Source: Shinisaurus crocodilurus (taxonomy: Eukaryota > Chordata > Lepidosauria > Squamata > Shinisauridae). Taken from it: DNA of 64,000 bases. The notes under the pieces are model-generated. The model was not told the origin of the DNA. It saw only the letters and a list, made by a program, of their open reading frames with translations, and made no database searches. Below are positions 53,305-64,000 of this stretch, in pieces (the first letter of the stretch is position 1; every line of letters starts with the position of its first letter). The stretch spans positions 6,319,042 through 6,383,041 of the forward strand of contig CM037885.1 in assembly GCA_021292165.1 (NCBI GenBank). The letters run 5' to 3'. Position numbers and translations under genes: made by a program.

Positions 53305-55645
53305 CTTGCTCTGAGGAGCTACTTTCTGTTATGATTTAAACAAGCATCTGACAGGTGACCCTGAACCTAATCCCCGTCAGAGCTTTAGGGCTTCTCCAAG
53401 CTTTCCATGATGCCGATGTTACTTCATTTATAACTGACAAGGCTGAAGTGAGAAGTTCCGGGCCAGCTTCGATATTTGTTGGAAAGGTAGAGTATAAATG
53501 CTAAAAATAAAACAATAGCACATCTCCCATTGAAGCAGCCTACGATAGAGCTGCATCATGTACCTTCAGACCATTCTCTGGGCCATGTATTCTCTATTGC
53601 GGGTTACTGGTGAGAGTCTGGAACATCTGGTGGCTCGTTTGTTTTTGTCAGGTCCTCTAGTGACTTCTCAAGTGTTGGGCGTTCTGCAGAAAGGGCTAAA
53701 ATGCCCATAATGGCAGATTTCAAAGAGCCCTGATTACAGTGCATAGCTGTTTGTTTCTCTTCCATTCTATGACATTTGTAGTGCAGTTTAAAAAAAAAAA
53801 AAAAGCAGCACCGTAGATGGAGGCTTCAGTATAATTTCCATTGCAGATTGTGTCACTAGGAGGTTTTTTCTTGCTTCATGTTGCCTTTTCCTGGTTTCAC
53901 AAGTGTGTGGCGCTTGCGCGTGTGAGTTCTAAAAATAGACTTAACATTGAATGTTATCGCATAATAAATCGAGTTGGAACTACTGTTGGCAGTAAGCGTC
54001 CCCCTGCTTTGAGCAGAATGAGGAGCTGCAAAGGAAACTGTAGCTCGGCTCCTAATATTATTACAGTCAATTCAGTGTGCATTTGCACAGCTGTTACTGA
54101 AACATTTAAACATTCCTGTTGCCAAAAATATGTTCTCCTCTGTTCTGATAAATAAAAGAGGAGAAATAACATTTGATGCAGAAAGAAAAGTGAGGGCATA
54201 GAAACATTTTTTCTTTCTTAGAATATGGGCTATAGTAACTGTCAGCATATTTTTGTCTCTCTCTTTTTTAAGCCATCATCTTAACTTCTTCCAAATTTAG
54301 CAAACCATCATTTGGAAAAATAAGAGCCCCATTCTTGGCTCTGGGTTTTTTTTCCCCTTCAAGATTTTGGCCGCTCTCCTGAAACCACTTACTCACAAGT
54401 AGTCTCAGGATTGTGTTGCTTCATTTTGGTTTCTGAGATCTTTTAATATTTTAAAATTAAAAAAATGGTTGACCTGAGCATGGAGAAATATAATGGATGT
54501 GATCCCCTGCCCCATCTTATACCTTAAAATAGAAACAGCATTTTGATTATTTCATTTCCCCCCCTGCATGCCATGGATGGTTGTAGAATTTTGTGGAAGA
54601 GTCTCTCAGCTTTCCCAGATGCTTATATCCAAGAATATTTACACAGCGTGAGTAAGCACAGTTGTACTTTAGGTCCATATGAGTAATGCAACAAATCTTC
54701 CAGGGGTGATACCAGAAATATTTGCTTATGGCAGCAAGACAGCATTAGATATATGAAGCCTCAGAGTGGAGAAAGGGAGGCGTATGGATGAACTGCAGAC
54801 AGATTAGTCACAGTGTCTAAAAACCATTGTTTGGGGCATGGAGGAAGGGGAAGCCAAATGAAAATAATTAACTATATAAATAATACAAATCCTTCTTTCA
54901 GTTATTCAATCTGTTAACAGAAAGCAGTTTGTCACAATTAAAAAGTGATCCGAGCTTTGCATAAGCCGCTCTTCAAGATGCAACAGAATGGGGGGGGGGG
55001 GGATATGCCTGTTGCTTAGTTGAAGTTTTGTTGATAAGGAGCACCCCTTCTGCATGCACATGGCACTTATTCCTCTGAGCTGATTTAACCTGTATGCTTT
55101 TGTATAAATGTCTGTTTACTTGATTTTTATGGTTGCTGCCATATGTAAAGGCCATGATGCCATTGCATCCCTCTTTAGAAACTCCACTGTTTTCTCTGGA
55201 AGGGACCATTATATATGTCCAGGCAAGGAAAACTAAGAAGGGGTGACGTTGTTTTGCTGTGCCCTTTGGTGGAGACAGCCCAGAAAAAACAGCAGCTAGG
55301 TTCTGAGCTTTAGGGTTTGGATAAATCATGGTCTCTGAGCACCATCTTCAGAATAGAGGAAATCTGGAAGCTAGCTGTCTTGCCACTCTGACACTAGTTT
55401 TGTTCGCACATAATGCTAAACCATAGTTTTGTGTATGTGCATAAGCCTTGAGTTCCTGCACCTCCCCACTCCTCCAGGATAGCTGTGAGGAGGAAATTGG
55501 AAGGTTCTCCTTCCATTTTCAACTCACCACAGTTACTTGTTATGTCCCAAACTGGACAAACCATGCTTGGTGTTTTTAATTTTTGTTGTTAACAATTCAG
55601 TTCAGTTCAGTTTAGTTTTTTTCTCTCGCTTCATTTTCTAGTTCA
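53305..55645. other. Unassigned DNA, possible conserved element at 53830-54170
   Basis: The segment 53830-54170 is repeat-free in appearance and holds a MEF2 consensus CTAAAAATAG (53929-53938) and a CAGCTG E-box (54089-54094). It could be a conserved non-coding element. An A-tract lies at 53790-53803 and a G-tract at 54990-55002. Nothing else is recognised. Confidence 0.25.
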
Positions 55646-55649
55646 ATAC

Positions 55650-56489
55650 TGTGGAGGAAGGGGGGGCTGGCCGGCCCGCCACACCCCCACCCTTTCCTAC
55701 TCCAAAGGAATCAAGATCCCCTGAGATCTCAAGGTACCAGATTGCCAGCCTCAGCTGTCTGCAACCCTACTTGAATCTCTGTTCAGGGACTCGCCTTTAA
55801 TTCTGTAACTTGGATTTAGATACTGAACCAAGCAGAGCAATCCACAAACACCATGTGGGGTAAAACCAGGACAAGGTTTATTCTGGTAGCATTTTACAAC
55901 AAGATTAGGGAAATGAGAGAAGCACACAAAATAAAGAGAGAGACACTTTAGTATACAGAAATAGAGCTACAAAACAATAAAACCTGATTCCTTAATATCT
56001 CTCAGGCACACACCTGTTACCTGAGGGTGTTCTCTTCAAGGGTTAAATCCAGCACAGCCTCGCTGCCCGAGGGAGATTACCACACCCACCCGAAGGTCCG
56101 AGATGGGTAAAACTCCCACAAGGCTTGCCTTTACTAGAGCCCTCAATCCAGCTAATTTCACCAGGAGCTGCCTGGGGTCCTTGGCTTACCGCCATTACCA
56201 CAGCCGGGTAGAATAAAGAGCAAAACCCACGCTTTGGGAAATATACCTTTCCCCCCCCCTCCCCTCCTCCCTGTAGCTAAGAGATTGGCTGCCTCTTAGC
56301 CAATCATAATGCACTTCACCTGGCCAGGCAGGATGAGGGAGGCTCATGACTCATGCCTCATGGCTTACTGGGCCTGAACTACATCTGCATATGAAAGCCC
56401 TCAGCCTGGCTCCTCCAGACTTCCAGGCACCATCCCTTCTAGAGGAACTATGCACACCCCACCCCCAGCCTTTAGCCGGTTCACACATG

Positions 56490-56490
<1 letters not shown>
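55650..56490. other. Unassigned DNA with LTR-like features
   Basis: Begins TGTGG and has CCAAT boxes, AATAAA words and an inverted 'gattggctgcctcttagccaatc' pair. No paired LTR, primer-binding site or target duplication was found, so no LTR is called. Confidence 0.3.

Positions 56491-56492
<2 letters not shown>

Positions 56493-56531
<39 letters not shown>
56493..56531. repeat. (GT)n microsatellite
   Basis: A GT run of about 19 units. Confidence 0.95.
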
Positions 56532-56533
<2 letters not shown>

Positions 56534-56885
56534 AACCCGCAAAGGCTCTCTTCTTCACAAATACAAACAGTAAACCCTTCCCTCCACTGTAGGTTTCCCC
56601 CTTCCTTTTTCTTATCCTGTATTTAAAGAGTAAAGGTTTTTGTGTACTGTATATAAGTGAAATCATTAAGCAAAAATCAGATAAATAGTTACATGGGGGG
56701 GGGGGAATTAAATAAATAAAAGGGTTGTGTAATGCCCGTCTCTTTTCTGGCCTGCACTGGTTTTGTAGTGATCATACTCTGCATATAATTAAAGAAAATT
56801 TCCCCATATTAATTGGCATTTATTTTCTTTTACTAATTTGATGTAGCATGGGTTTCATGGCTGGCTAAAGTCAATTGATCTTGAA

Positions 56886-57091
56886 TCCAATTGTTTGCAC
56901 ATGCTAAACAACCATGGGTTAATTTCCCTGCGGGGCTTAGCAGAGCATGCTGGCCGCCATTTTGAATATGCAAATGGCAGCACACTTGTAGCTTGCTGTG
57001 TCGTGAGAACCCAGCGCCATGTGTTGTTTGAGGTGGTAGACAACTCTCAAATAACCCAGTGGGCTGTCGTGTCATGCAAACCAGGTCACTG
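56886..57091. mobile_element. Foldback MITE (ACCYGGTTYG family)
   Basis: Left words AACAACCATGGGTTAATTT and 'ggccgccattttgaatatgc', and right end GTCATGCAAACCAGGTCACT, match the family at 12499 and 14265. The palindrome is loose. Confidence 0.5.
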
Positions 57092-57094
57092 AGT

Positions 57095-58405
57095 AACTGC
57101 AGTTAGCTGAAAATGGAAACAAACTCATTCAGTCTCCTGAATGTGTTTGTTTCCATGGCTGCGCAGCATGGTTGTGGGTGCCTTTCCTTTACCCCATTTT
57201 CCGAGTGTTCCAGATATTTCTGCCCCCACTTGTAGAGAGATGACACTGCCCTTTTAAAAGTAGTTTGGTAAATTGGATTTCACGGCTAGGTAAAGTCAAA
57301 CTAGGCCTAGCATTTGGGAGTGGGTTCACTGATCCTATCGCAGAGGCTGGAACTGTAAGGTGCTGCTTGAAGGAGACCTTTACTGATCAAAGTCAATCCC
57401 CAAACCATGCAGCTCTTTCATCTTTCATATTTAGTAGGCATGTTTTCCGTCACTTTTCGCATGCCCTGTATAACATATGCACAACCTGTATGTACATGCC
57501 ACTGAGGTGCAGGGCTAAAATAGTAGCTGCACTTTTACACCTGTTCTCAACCCATGTTGCTAGCGGGTTAGTCTCCTTGACACTCCATCCTCTCCAACTA
57601 ACCTTGTGGCAGGAAGAAAAAAGGGGAAGGATATTTCTTGGGCAGGAAGAGAGTTTCCAAGTTAATGCAATGCCCGGTAACAGTAAAAGGCTCCAATTGT
57701 AGCCATTTTGTCTGGCCATGAAAATGTCTGTGTGACAAAGACTGCTGTCAAGGTTTATATTGGGAGACACCTGCAAATTTCATCTACAGTTCTCCATCAA
57801 GCCTTTCACTTCCCTAGCGAATATGCAGATATTGTGAATACTTAAAATGTTGATAACACTTTAGTAGTTTTAAAAAGCTGCCTAGTAATGCTTACATTTT
57901 CCCAGGAGAAAAGTTGGATTTCCAGTTCATAATTATGTATGTATGACATAAGCATATTGTGAAAAAGATAAGAAACTTGTTGGTGGGTGTTGGGGATAGA
58001 GGAGAAAAACAGCTTATTTGTAAAATTAGGCAAAGTATAGAAATGATGGCAAATTAGAGAGAAATAGAACTTGTGCATAAGGCAGTATTTGCCCTAATCA
58101 TATTTATACCAAAATAACAAGCATATAGAGTAGGTAAGGAATAACAGCTTTCAGTAGGATTTAAGCCAACAGGATGTGCAGGATTTCAGCCAATGTATTT
58201 TATTCAGCCAACTTAAAATGTGTGTTTTGGTTTAAAGCAAGATGTTTAGTTCGCACATCTTTTTCTGGCTCACGTGGAATGGCTACAGCAAATCTTCAAA
58301 TAGGAAGGAAAGATGTGATGGGGATGGGAAGAAGGGTGGACTGGTTGGTGAATTCATTAATGTTTATAAGCCTCAGACAGAGAATACTGTATTAATTCAA
58401 GGGAT
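57095..58405. other. Unassigned non-coding DNA
   Basis: A 'ttcacggctaggtaaagtcaa' block at 57279 resembles 56854-56876 on the other side of the MITE. The open frame at 57265-57702 shows no recognisable domain. Confidence 0.3.
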
Positions 58406-58414
58406 GGGTTAGAG

Positions 58415-59340
58415 CAGTGATGGCGAACCTTTTTGAGCCCGAGTGCCCAAACTGCAACACAAAACCAACTTACTTAGGTATTTCAAAGTGCCAACACTGC
58501 AATTAAACCTGAATACTGAGGTTTTAGTTTTAGAAAAACAACTCATACAGTTGTCCAAACTAATTAACATCTTTTGTCTTAAAAGAAAAGCACAATAACA
58601 GAGCTTTCAGTGATACAAACAGTTTTTTGTTGAAAAAACAATCAACTCAAAAAATTATTATAGTACTACATTGTACACATAGCCTGAAGGGAATTTATAC
58701 AAACTTTTTAAATAATTAGGCACATGTATTTTTTGATAAGGGATTCTCAACTTGTAATATGATTATATGCCAGACTGAAATTGTATGGGGCAAGCTTTCC
58801 CCCGGGTCCTTTCCCTGCTTCTACAGGTGTCGGATTAGTAAAAGTCAAAGTCAACCTGTACTAGGATGAGCAAGATAAACAAGAAAACGAAACGTGCTTA
58901 ACGCATTTTAAACACTTTATGTCTTGGACTGCAAACACTGCATTAGGTAAAAGTTTGCATTGGGCATGCTTTTGCACAATTAATGTGATTTTTGCTATTG
59001 CATGCATGCTGATAATTTGCCAAACCTTGGCTCATACTCCAGTTAGTTTGAGAGCAACACATGCAGCACTCAGGTCAACTGTTAGGGCTTTACATCCAAG
59101 CCATGCTCTGTGCATCATTCTTCAAAATCTTTTAAATGTGATGATAATGTAGAAAAGAATTCTGTAACAGGAATTATAGAATAAAATCATTCTGTTCCAC
59201 ACTGTGAGAAAGAACAAGATCATTAGTGTTTTGCAGAAGGGGACGGTCTTTTCGCGATCTGGTGACCAATGGCTCAAGTGCCCACAGAGAGGTCCCTGCG
59301 TGCCAGCTGTGGCACCCGTGCCATAGGTTCACCATCACTG
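58415..59340 (+). mobile_element. Non-autonomous hAT (OC1-like), 926 bp, copy 2
   Basis: Starts CAGTGATGGCGAACC, continues GAGCCCGAGTGCCC, and ends CCATAGGTTCACCATCACTG. GGTTAGAG flanks at 58407-58414 and 59341-59348, a perfect 8-bp duplication. It aligns end to end with the reverse of 16307-17222. No transposase is present. Confidence 0.92.
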
Positions 59341-59349
59341 GGTTAGAGG

Positions 59350-60120
59350 GTGAAGTAATTAGTAGCATTGCTTTATGCTAGCAGTATAATTGTATGATGT
59401 TTGTAAGTGTATGCTGTTCGTACTCTGTTGAAACGATAAAGCGCTCGCACTCCATGGAGAGAGCTGGGAAATGTTCAAACAGTTGGTTTGTACGATGCTG
59501 TTGATTTAAAGTACTTGGAAGTTAGTCCTCTGTGGAAAATGCGCTGACATGAAACAGGAAGTACAGTAGCATGAGTCAGTTATTTCTTGTGCTCTCTCTC
59601 TCTCTCTCTCTCTCTCTACCTATTCTATTTCTGAAAGAATGAAACCATAATCTGGAATCTCCAGTTAATTGTCACAATGATAACCTTCCGCCTACTAGCA
59701 ACTACATCCATGCTGCAACTTGATTGCTGGTTAAATGACAGTGTTACCAATCGGAACTACCATCCCGCAATAACTTTTGCCCTTGCCCAGGATTTATCCC
59801 TCTAGTTACCAGGTCATTATCTAACACACAGTATAGGCATATTGAACCCTATTAATTTCTGTGGGTTCATATACAACTAAAGCCTTAGCTAACAACATCC
59901 CCCATGTTCTAGTTATATTTTGTTGCTCCTCATCTGCAGTGGACAGAAAGTTGCTACATATTTTTGTGTAGGCATTGGGAGAAATTGAGGTGCCTGCTTT
60001 TGCTGTCACTACAGAAGAGTACAAATTTGTTATTTGATCAGTTACTGCTAGTATTTTGGTATGTGATGTTCAAAAATGATTTCAGAATTTGGCAGCTATG
60101 TCAAATTGTTGCAGGTTTTT
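59350..60120. other. Unassigned DNA with a (TC)n run
   Basis: A CT run of about 13 units lies at 59592-59618. Nothing else is recognised. Confidence 0.4.
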
Positions 60121-60275
60121 ATCTTATTTATTTATGTATTTGAAATATTGTTATGCCGCTCTTCAGCCAAAAAGGCTCCCAGAGCGGCTTACATATAATC
60201 AATAAAGCAAGACAGTCCCTGCTCACAGGCTTACAATCTAAAAAGACACAACACACAAGGAAAAAGGAATGGGGA
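60121..60275 (-). mobile_element. LINE 3' tail fragment
   Basis: The plus strand shows the typical reversed tail: TTATTTATTTATGTATTTG, 'atgccgctcttcagccaaaa', AGAGCGGCTTACA and 'ttacaatctaaaaagacac'. Confidence 0.5.
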
Positions 60276-60279
60276 GGGA

Positions 60280-61050
60280 AGAAGGGATTATCTTAGCATT
60301 GTCATTATTGTGTTTTTCTTCCTTTAGTGTTAGGTTTTGTTTTGGGGTTTTAAAATGGAAAGTAGCATGCTAAAAAATACCTGATTTCCACATATCATCT
60401 TTAATCCCAAGAGGCTTCTAGGTACTTTTTAGTCATTAATTAGTCAGGCTTCACAGCTCTCCTGGGAGGCTGTCCAGTAGATTCTGATTGGTAAACAGAG
60501 TCATGGAGAGGTGAAGTGGCTCCTCCAAGGGCATAAGCTTAACAAAAGAGCCAGGAATAAAACCCAAGGGTCCTTGGACTCCATCTTCCTAACCCCATGA
60601 GGACATGCTTCTTCCCAGATCTGGAATCTGAGCTTAAAGTACCTCCTGCTCCTCCGTGTGTACCACAAACTTTTGATGCCTGTGCCTGTTGTGGTAGTCG
60701 CGGCTGTCCGTGCATACTCCTAGCCTAGTACAGCAAGGCAATCTCTAGAATGCTATCTGGATTGAAATCCATTCGGCTCCCTCTGTGTGTCTCTTCCACC
60801 AAGAACTGAAGTCACTCTTGTTTCAGTGGGCTTTTAATTTGTAACACCTAGTTTTATTGCTGCCTGTTTAATGTATAACATCTTTTGACCTTGCTGCAGT
60901 TGGCTTTTGGTTGTATTATACATATTTTTGTTGTTGCTTTGAGAAATTGTTTGTTAGTTGTATTTTTGGTATTATCGTATGGTTTTATGGTTATGTTGAA
61001 CGTCACTTTGGGTACTTCTAATAGAAGTGAAGTTGTGATATCATTCCGTT
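60280..61050. other. Unassigned non-coding DNA
   Basis: No clear gene or element. Confidence 0.3.
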
Positions 61051-61672
61051 AAACCAGAACCAATTGATTTTAGGCACAGATAGTGGACTCCTGCTGTCAA
61101 AGCCATGTAGAAAATGGAGTGTGGTTCCGTCCTGCCTCTAGGTTCCAAGTCCACCACAGCGGTGGAATAAAGAAGTCAAGGCATTGAAGCAGGGAGGAGG
61201 ATGGGTTGTGTGAGTTCCCAAATGACCACAGGAGGAACTACAGTTACAGGTAAGCAACCTGTCCTCCTCCTTTGTGGTCTTTGTGACTCACACATATGCG
61301 TGACTGAAAAGCAAGAGAGTTACTGGAGGAGGAAGACGTCATGCCAGAATTGAAGAAAGGACCTCTCTGCCAAAAGCCACATCGGTGCAAACTCTGATAC
61401 CCAAGTGGTAGTGTGTGATGAAGATAAAGGGCTGAGCCTAGGTTGCTCCGCTACACAGTTACGGAAGCAAAATACCTCTGAGGAAAGCAGCAGAGGATGC
61501 TATGGCTCTAGTCAAGTGACCCCATACTTGTAGGGGGGGGGCAGTAAGTGTGCCAGTTGATTAGTGAGAATTATGGCTAAAACCACCCACTTGGCGAAGT
61601 GTTGAGATGAACTGGGTGACCCTTCTTGGGTCCCAAGTGGCAGACAAATAAGTGGGTAGATTTCCTACAATA

Positions 61673-61876
61673 TTATGATCTATGGGCGTAGAATGAAAGT
61701 GCCCCTGTGACATATAGGGAATGAAGCTTGATCTCCATCAGGCAGCCTTTGGAAGTCCAAGTTAGGAATGGTTGATAATACCTTAGAGCACATAGTTTGC
61801 TTGCTCTGCATGCTGAAATAATAGCAATGAGGAAAACTGCTTTCATTGTGAGGAGCCTAAGGTCAACCATGGCCAA
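61673..61876 (-). pseudogene. DIRS tyrosine recombinase, C-terminal core fragment
   Basis: The frame reads MVDLRLLTMKAVFLIAII, ACRASKLCALRYYQPFLT and GALSFYAHRS. The block LRLLTMKxVFLIAIxSAxRxSEL is characteristic of DIRS recombinases and includes the first catalytic Arg (kept here in ACRAS). The later His-X-X-Arg and Tyr motifs are not present in this frame, so it is truncated. Confidence 0.75.
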
Positions 61877-62105
61877 AGGGTTTGGCTGTTAATTGAGTCA
61901 GGACCACTGACAGACTCCAGGCTGGGACCGGTGGGGAGATGGGTGGATAGAGGTTAGCAAGTCCTTTAAGGAACTCTTTAACATGAGAGGGAAACCTTAA
62001 ATATTGTCATGATTAGCTGATATGTCTGCTAAGTAAACTTTGATAGAAGAAAGAGCTAAACCTCTAGATTTCAATTAAAGAAGAAAGTCCAATATACTTG
62101 GTAGA

Positions 62106-62740
62106 CTACAGGATTTGGGGTCCTGTTCTGTTGGAGCAAAAAATTTCAGAAATGGCAGTGTACGAGGCCCGGGTGGAAGGTTTGTGTGAAGGAGCCATTA
62201 CTTCCAGGACCTTGTTGGAGAATCTGTGAGGCTGCCGATTTCCCATGCAGTGAGATGCAGGGTCTCCAGGTCTGGGTGCCTGAGCTTCCTGTTGTTCATT
62301 GTGAAGAGATCCAGGAGATGAGGGAGATGGCAAAAAGTGTGGATGGACAGGAGAAGTGTTGCAAACCATGTTTGCCTTGGCCACCATGGGGTTATCAAGA
62401 TGCAATGAGCCCCATCTTCCTGTATCTTGTTCACTACTCGTGTGCCTAGAGGGAAACGGGGGTGGGGGTGGGGCGAACATAGGTTAGAGTGCCTCCCCAG
62501 AAAAGAAGGAAAGCATCTCCCAGAGAGTTCCCACTCATGAAAGGAGGTCCCTAACCTGCTGAGCAAGTCAGCAAGAGTATTGGATGTTCCTGCAAAGTGT
62601 ATGGCACTGGGGTAGTGTGGTGACGTATGCACCAGTCCCAGAAATTGAGGGCGAGTCGAAGGAGCGGAAGGGATCTCGTCTCGCCTTGCTTGTTTATATA
62701 GAAGATAGCTGTGGTATTGTGACTTTCATTTTGTCTTTGA
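62106..62740 (-). pseudogene. DIRS RNase H end and recombinase N-terminal fragment
   Basis: Reading minus: YINKQGETR (62674-62700) and, after a frameshift, HFAGTSNTLADLLSRL (about 62550-62600) are the end of the RNase H domain. Then come GAHCILITPWWPRQTWF and DLETLHLTAWEIG, leading into the recombinase N-terminal region with SHKPSTRASYTAISEIFCS (about 62110-62190). The pieces are spread over at least two overlapping frames (62632-62198 and 62480-62106), so the gene is broken. Confidence 0.75.
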
Positions 62741-64000
62741 TTGGGATGCTTCCACTTTTATGGAGTTTGGTGTGGGGTGTTCGAAGAGGAAGGAGCAAGC
62801 CTCTTCTTGAACCCTATATAGATTTTCTATTTTTCTAGACGTGGGCAGAAGAGTAGAGGGTTTTGCCCATGATTGTTTGATTATGTGCAGTAACGTTGGA
62901 AACATGGGGATGGTCATTGGTGGAAGTCAGTCGCATTGTACCCTTTTAAAGACTGGGTCAGGACTGGGGGGAGGGGACTTTAATCTCTAGTCCAAGGGAT
63001 TTTGCTGTTCTGAGGATTTGTTCCATGTATGGCCTGATGTCATCCAACAGGGAGAGAGGATTTTGATCCCCTACAGTGGCATTCAGTGAGAAGGTTGAAG
63101 TCCCAACAAAAGAGGTGGAAGACGAGTCTGAGCAACTAGACATCCTGCACTGAAGAGTAGTCATTAGTCGATGTTTCTGTGTTAGGGGCCACTGATGGCT
63201 GGGTAAGTTGTACTGCCAGCAGTGACTGAGTAGCGGCGGCCGGTGGCTCCCAAGAGTTTTTTTCACAATTGCATCCTGAAAGGAGGAGGGCAGAGAGCAA
63301 GTGGCTAACTGGTAAGGCTCGGTACTGCAATAGGTTCTGATAACTGAGCGTCAGGTGGTTTAGATACCATGTGAGAAAGTGTTGTACAGTTAGAAATTGC
63401 CTTACATTGTTCTAGACAGTGAGGGGAGTGAGAAAGTTGGCAATGGGGATGAAAATGTGGGTATCTCTATCCCCATATTCATAATGATGCTGTCTGCGCG
63501 TGAATGATCCTCATAATAATGAGAGGGAGACTTGTAGAAGCAGGGCCTGTCTATGGCTCCCCCACAGCATATCGTAGCAATGACAAAGAAAGCCTCCCAA
63601 AGAGGCTGAGGAAGCTGGTGAGGTCTGTTGGTACCAAGGGAATCTATACTTTCTCAGAGAACGGTCTTGGGGTAAATGATAGTATAGTTCCGACAAGAAG
63701 CGTTCCTTGGATTCACCATCTGATACTGAACCCAGGCACCGGCTATCGTCCGGGGAGTTACAGTCCCCAGTAGTTTCTCTAGGATCAGCATCAGCAATCG
63801 CATGAGAGTTTGAGGCATTGTCTGCACTGAGGCACTGTCTGCACTGAGGGCAGCTGATTTGGAGCCAGTGTTGGCTCGGGACCGATGTTGGACTGTTGGA
63901 TCCTACGAGCCATCAGTCTTTTTGGTTTTTTTGGTCCCGGAGCCCGGCGGTTAGCGGGGTGCTTGTTTGGGGACTTGGTCTGCTTGATCTGTTCAGTCTC
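62726..64000 (-). pseudogene. DIRS gag-like region, degraded and cut by the window
   Basis: Pieces include LRKYRFPWYQQTSP (63510-63700), SLLDDIRPYMEQILRTAKSL (62958-63266) and ENLYRVQEEACSFLFEH (62726-62917). The similarity to DIRS gag is by position and style only. The RNase H begins within about 30-50 bases of its end, so the reverse transcriptase has been lost by deletion near 62710-62740. Confidence 0.5.

Larger units (their letters stand above)
61060..64000 (-). mobile_element. DIRS-like tyrosine-recombinase retrotransposon, runs off the window
   Basis: On the minus strand, right to left, there is gag-like sequence (64000 to about 62740), an RNase H end (62700-62500) and then tyrosine-recombinase pieces (62480-62106 and 61876-61673), followed by non-coding sequence. 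This gene order is that of DIRS-type elements, which integrate with a recombinase and not a DDE integrase. The reverse transcriptase expected between gag and RNase H is missing. The 3' boundary near 61060 is approximate and the 5' end lies outside the window. Confidence 0.75.

Noticed and set aside
55650..56202. A solo LTR (TGTGG...CCACA)
   Set aside because: No flanking target duplication, no second LTR and no primer-binding site; boundaries are arbitrary.
57265..57702. A 145-codon plus-strand gene
   Set aside because: No recognisable domain, composition like the surrounding DNA, and an overlapping open frame on the other strand.

Overview
This window is non-coding vertebrate DNA, about 64 kb of intergenic or intronic sequence packed with transposable elements. 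No host protein-coding gene can be read with confidence. Its repeat mix points to a squamate reptile, most likely a lizard: L2 and CR1 LINEs, tRNA-headed SINEs, a 5S-rRNA-headed SINE with a CR1 tail, many foldback hAT elements, a DIRS-type retrotransposon and long microsatellites. The species is not identified. Almost all open frames in the window are chance frames or pieces of degraded element genes.

Layout. 0-4 kb: unassigned DNA, a TA-flanked MITE joined to a second palindrome, a foldback MITE and the first 5S-CR1 SINE. 4.3-5.5 kb: the only GC-richer, promoter-like stretch, with a strong splice donor; it may be a host first exon, but no gene is recognised. 7.7-10.4 kb: MITE, L2 3' end and CR1 ORF2 end. 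12-17 kb: foldback elements and a 916-bp hAT element with perfect 8-bp target duplications. 17.4-26.4 kb: L2, SINEs, a hAT inside a hAT, and a 252-bp near-identical duplication. 28.7-32.6 kb: SINE, CR1 and L2 pieces and a SINE-in-SINE nest. 32.9-35.7 kb: a 2.75-kb DNA transposon with long composite terminal inverted repeats, a 4-bp TCTA duplication and a broken transposase. 36-39.7 kb: L2 with a nested MITE, microsatellites, a foldback hAT and a 5S-CR1 SINE. 40.0-40.9 kb: a Helitron-like element carrying a G-rich minisatellite. 42.2-47.3 kb: nested MITEs and SINEs and an RTE-like LINE. 48.7-51.1 kb: L2 with a readable reverse transcriptase, a 5S-CR1 SINE and a CR1 end. 52.8-53.3 kb: a tRNA-Ala-like SINE with two MITEs in it. 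58.4-59.3 kb: second copy of the 916-bp hAT. 61-64 kb: a DIRS-like retrotransposon that has lost its reverse transcriptase and runs off the window.

The elements fit known donor-parasite pairs. CR1 probably moved the 5S-headed SINE, which carries a CR1-type 3' end. Autonomous hAT transposases elsewhere must have moved the foldback elements. Target duplications and nesting give a partial order of events: tRNA SINE before 5S-CR1 SINE, foldback hAT before the 252-bp duplication, L2 before a hAT MITE.
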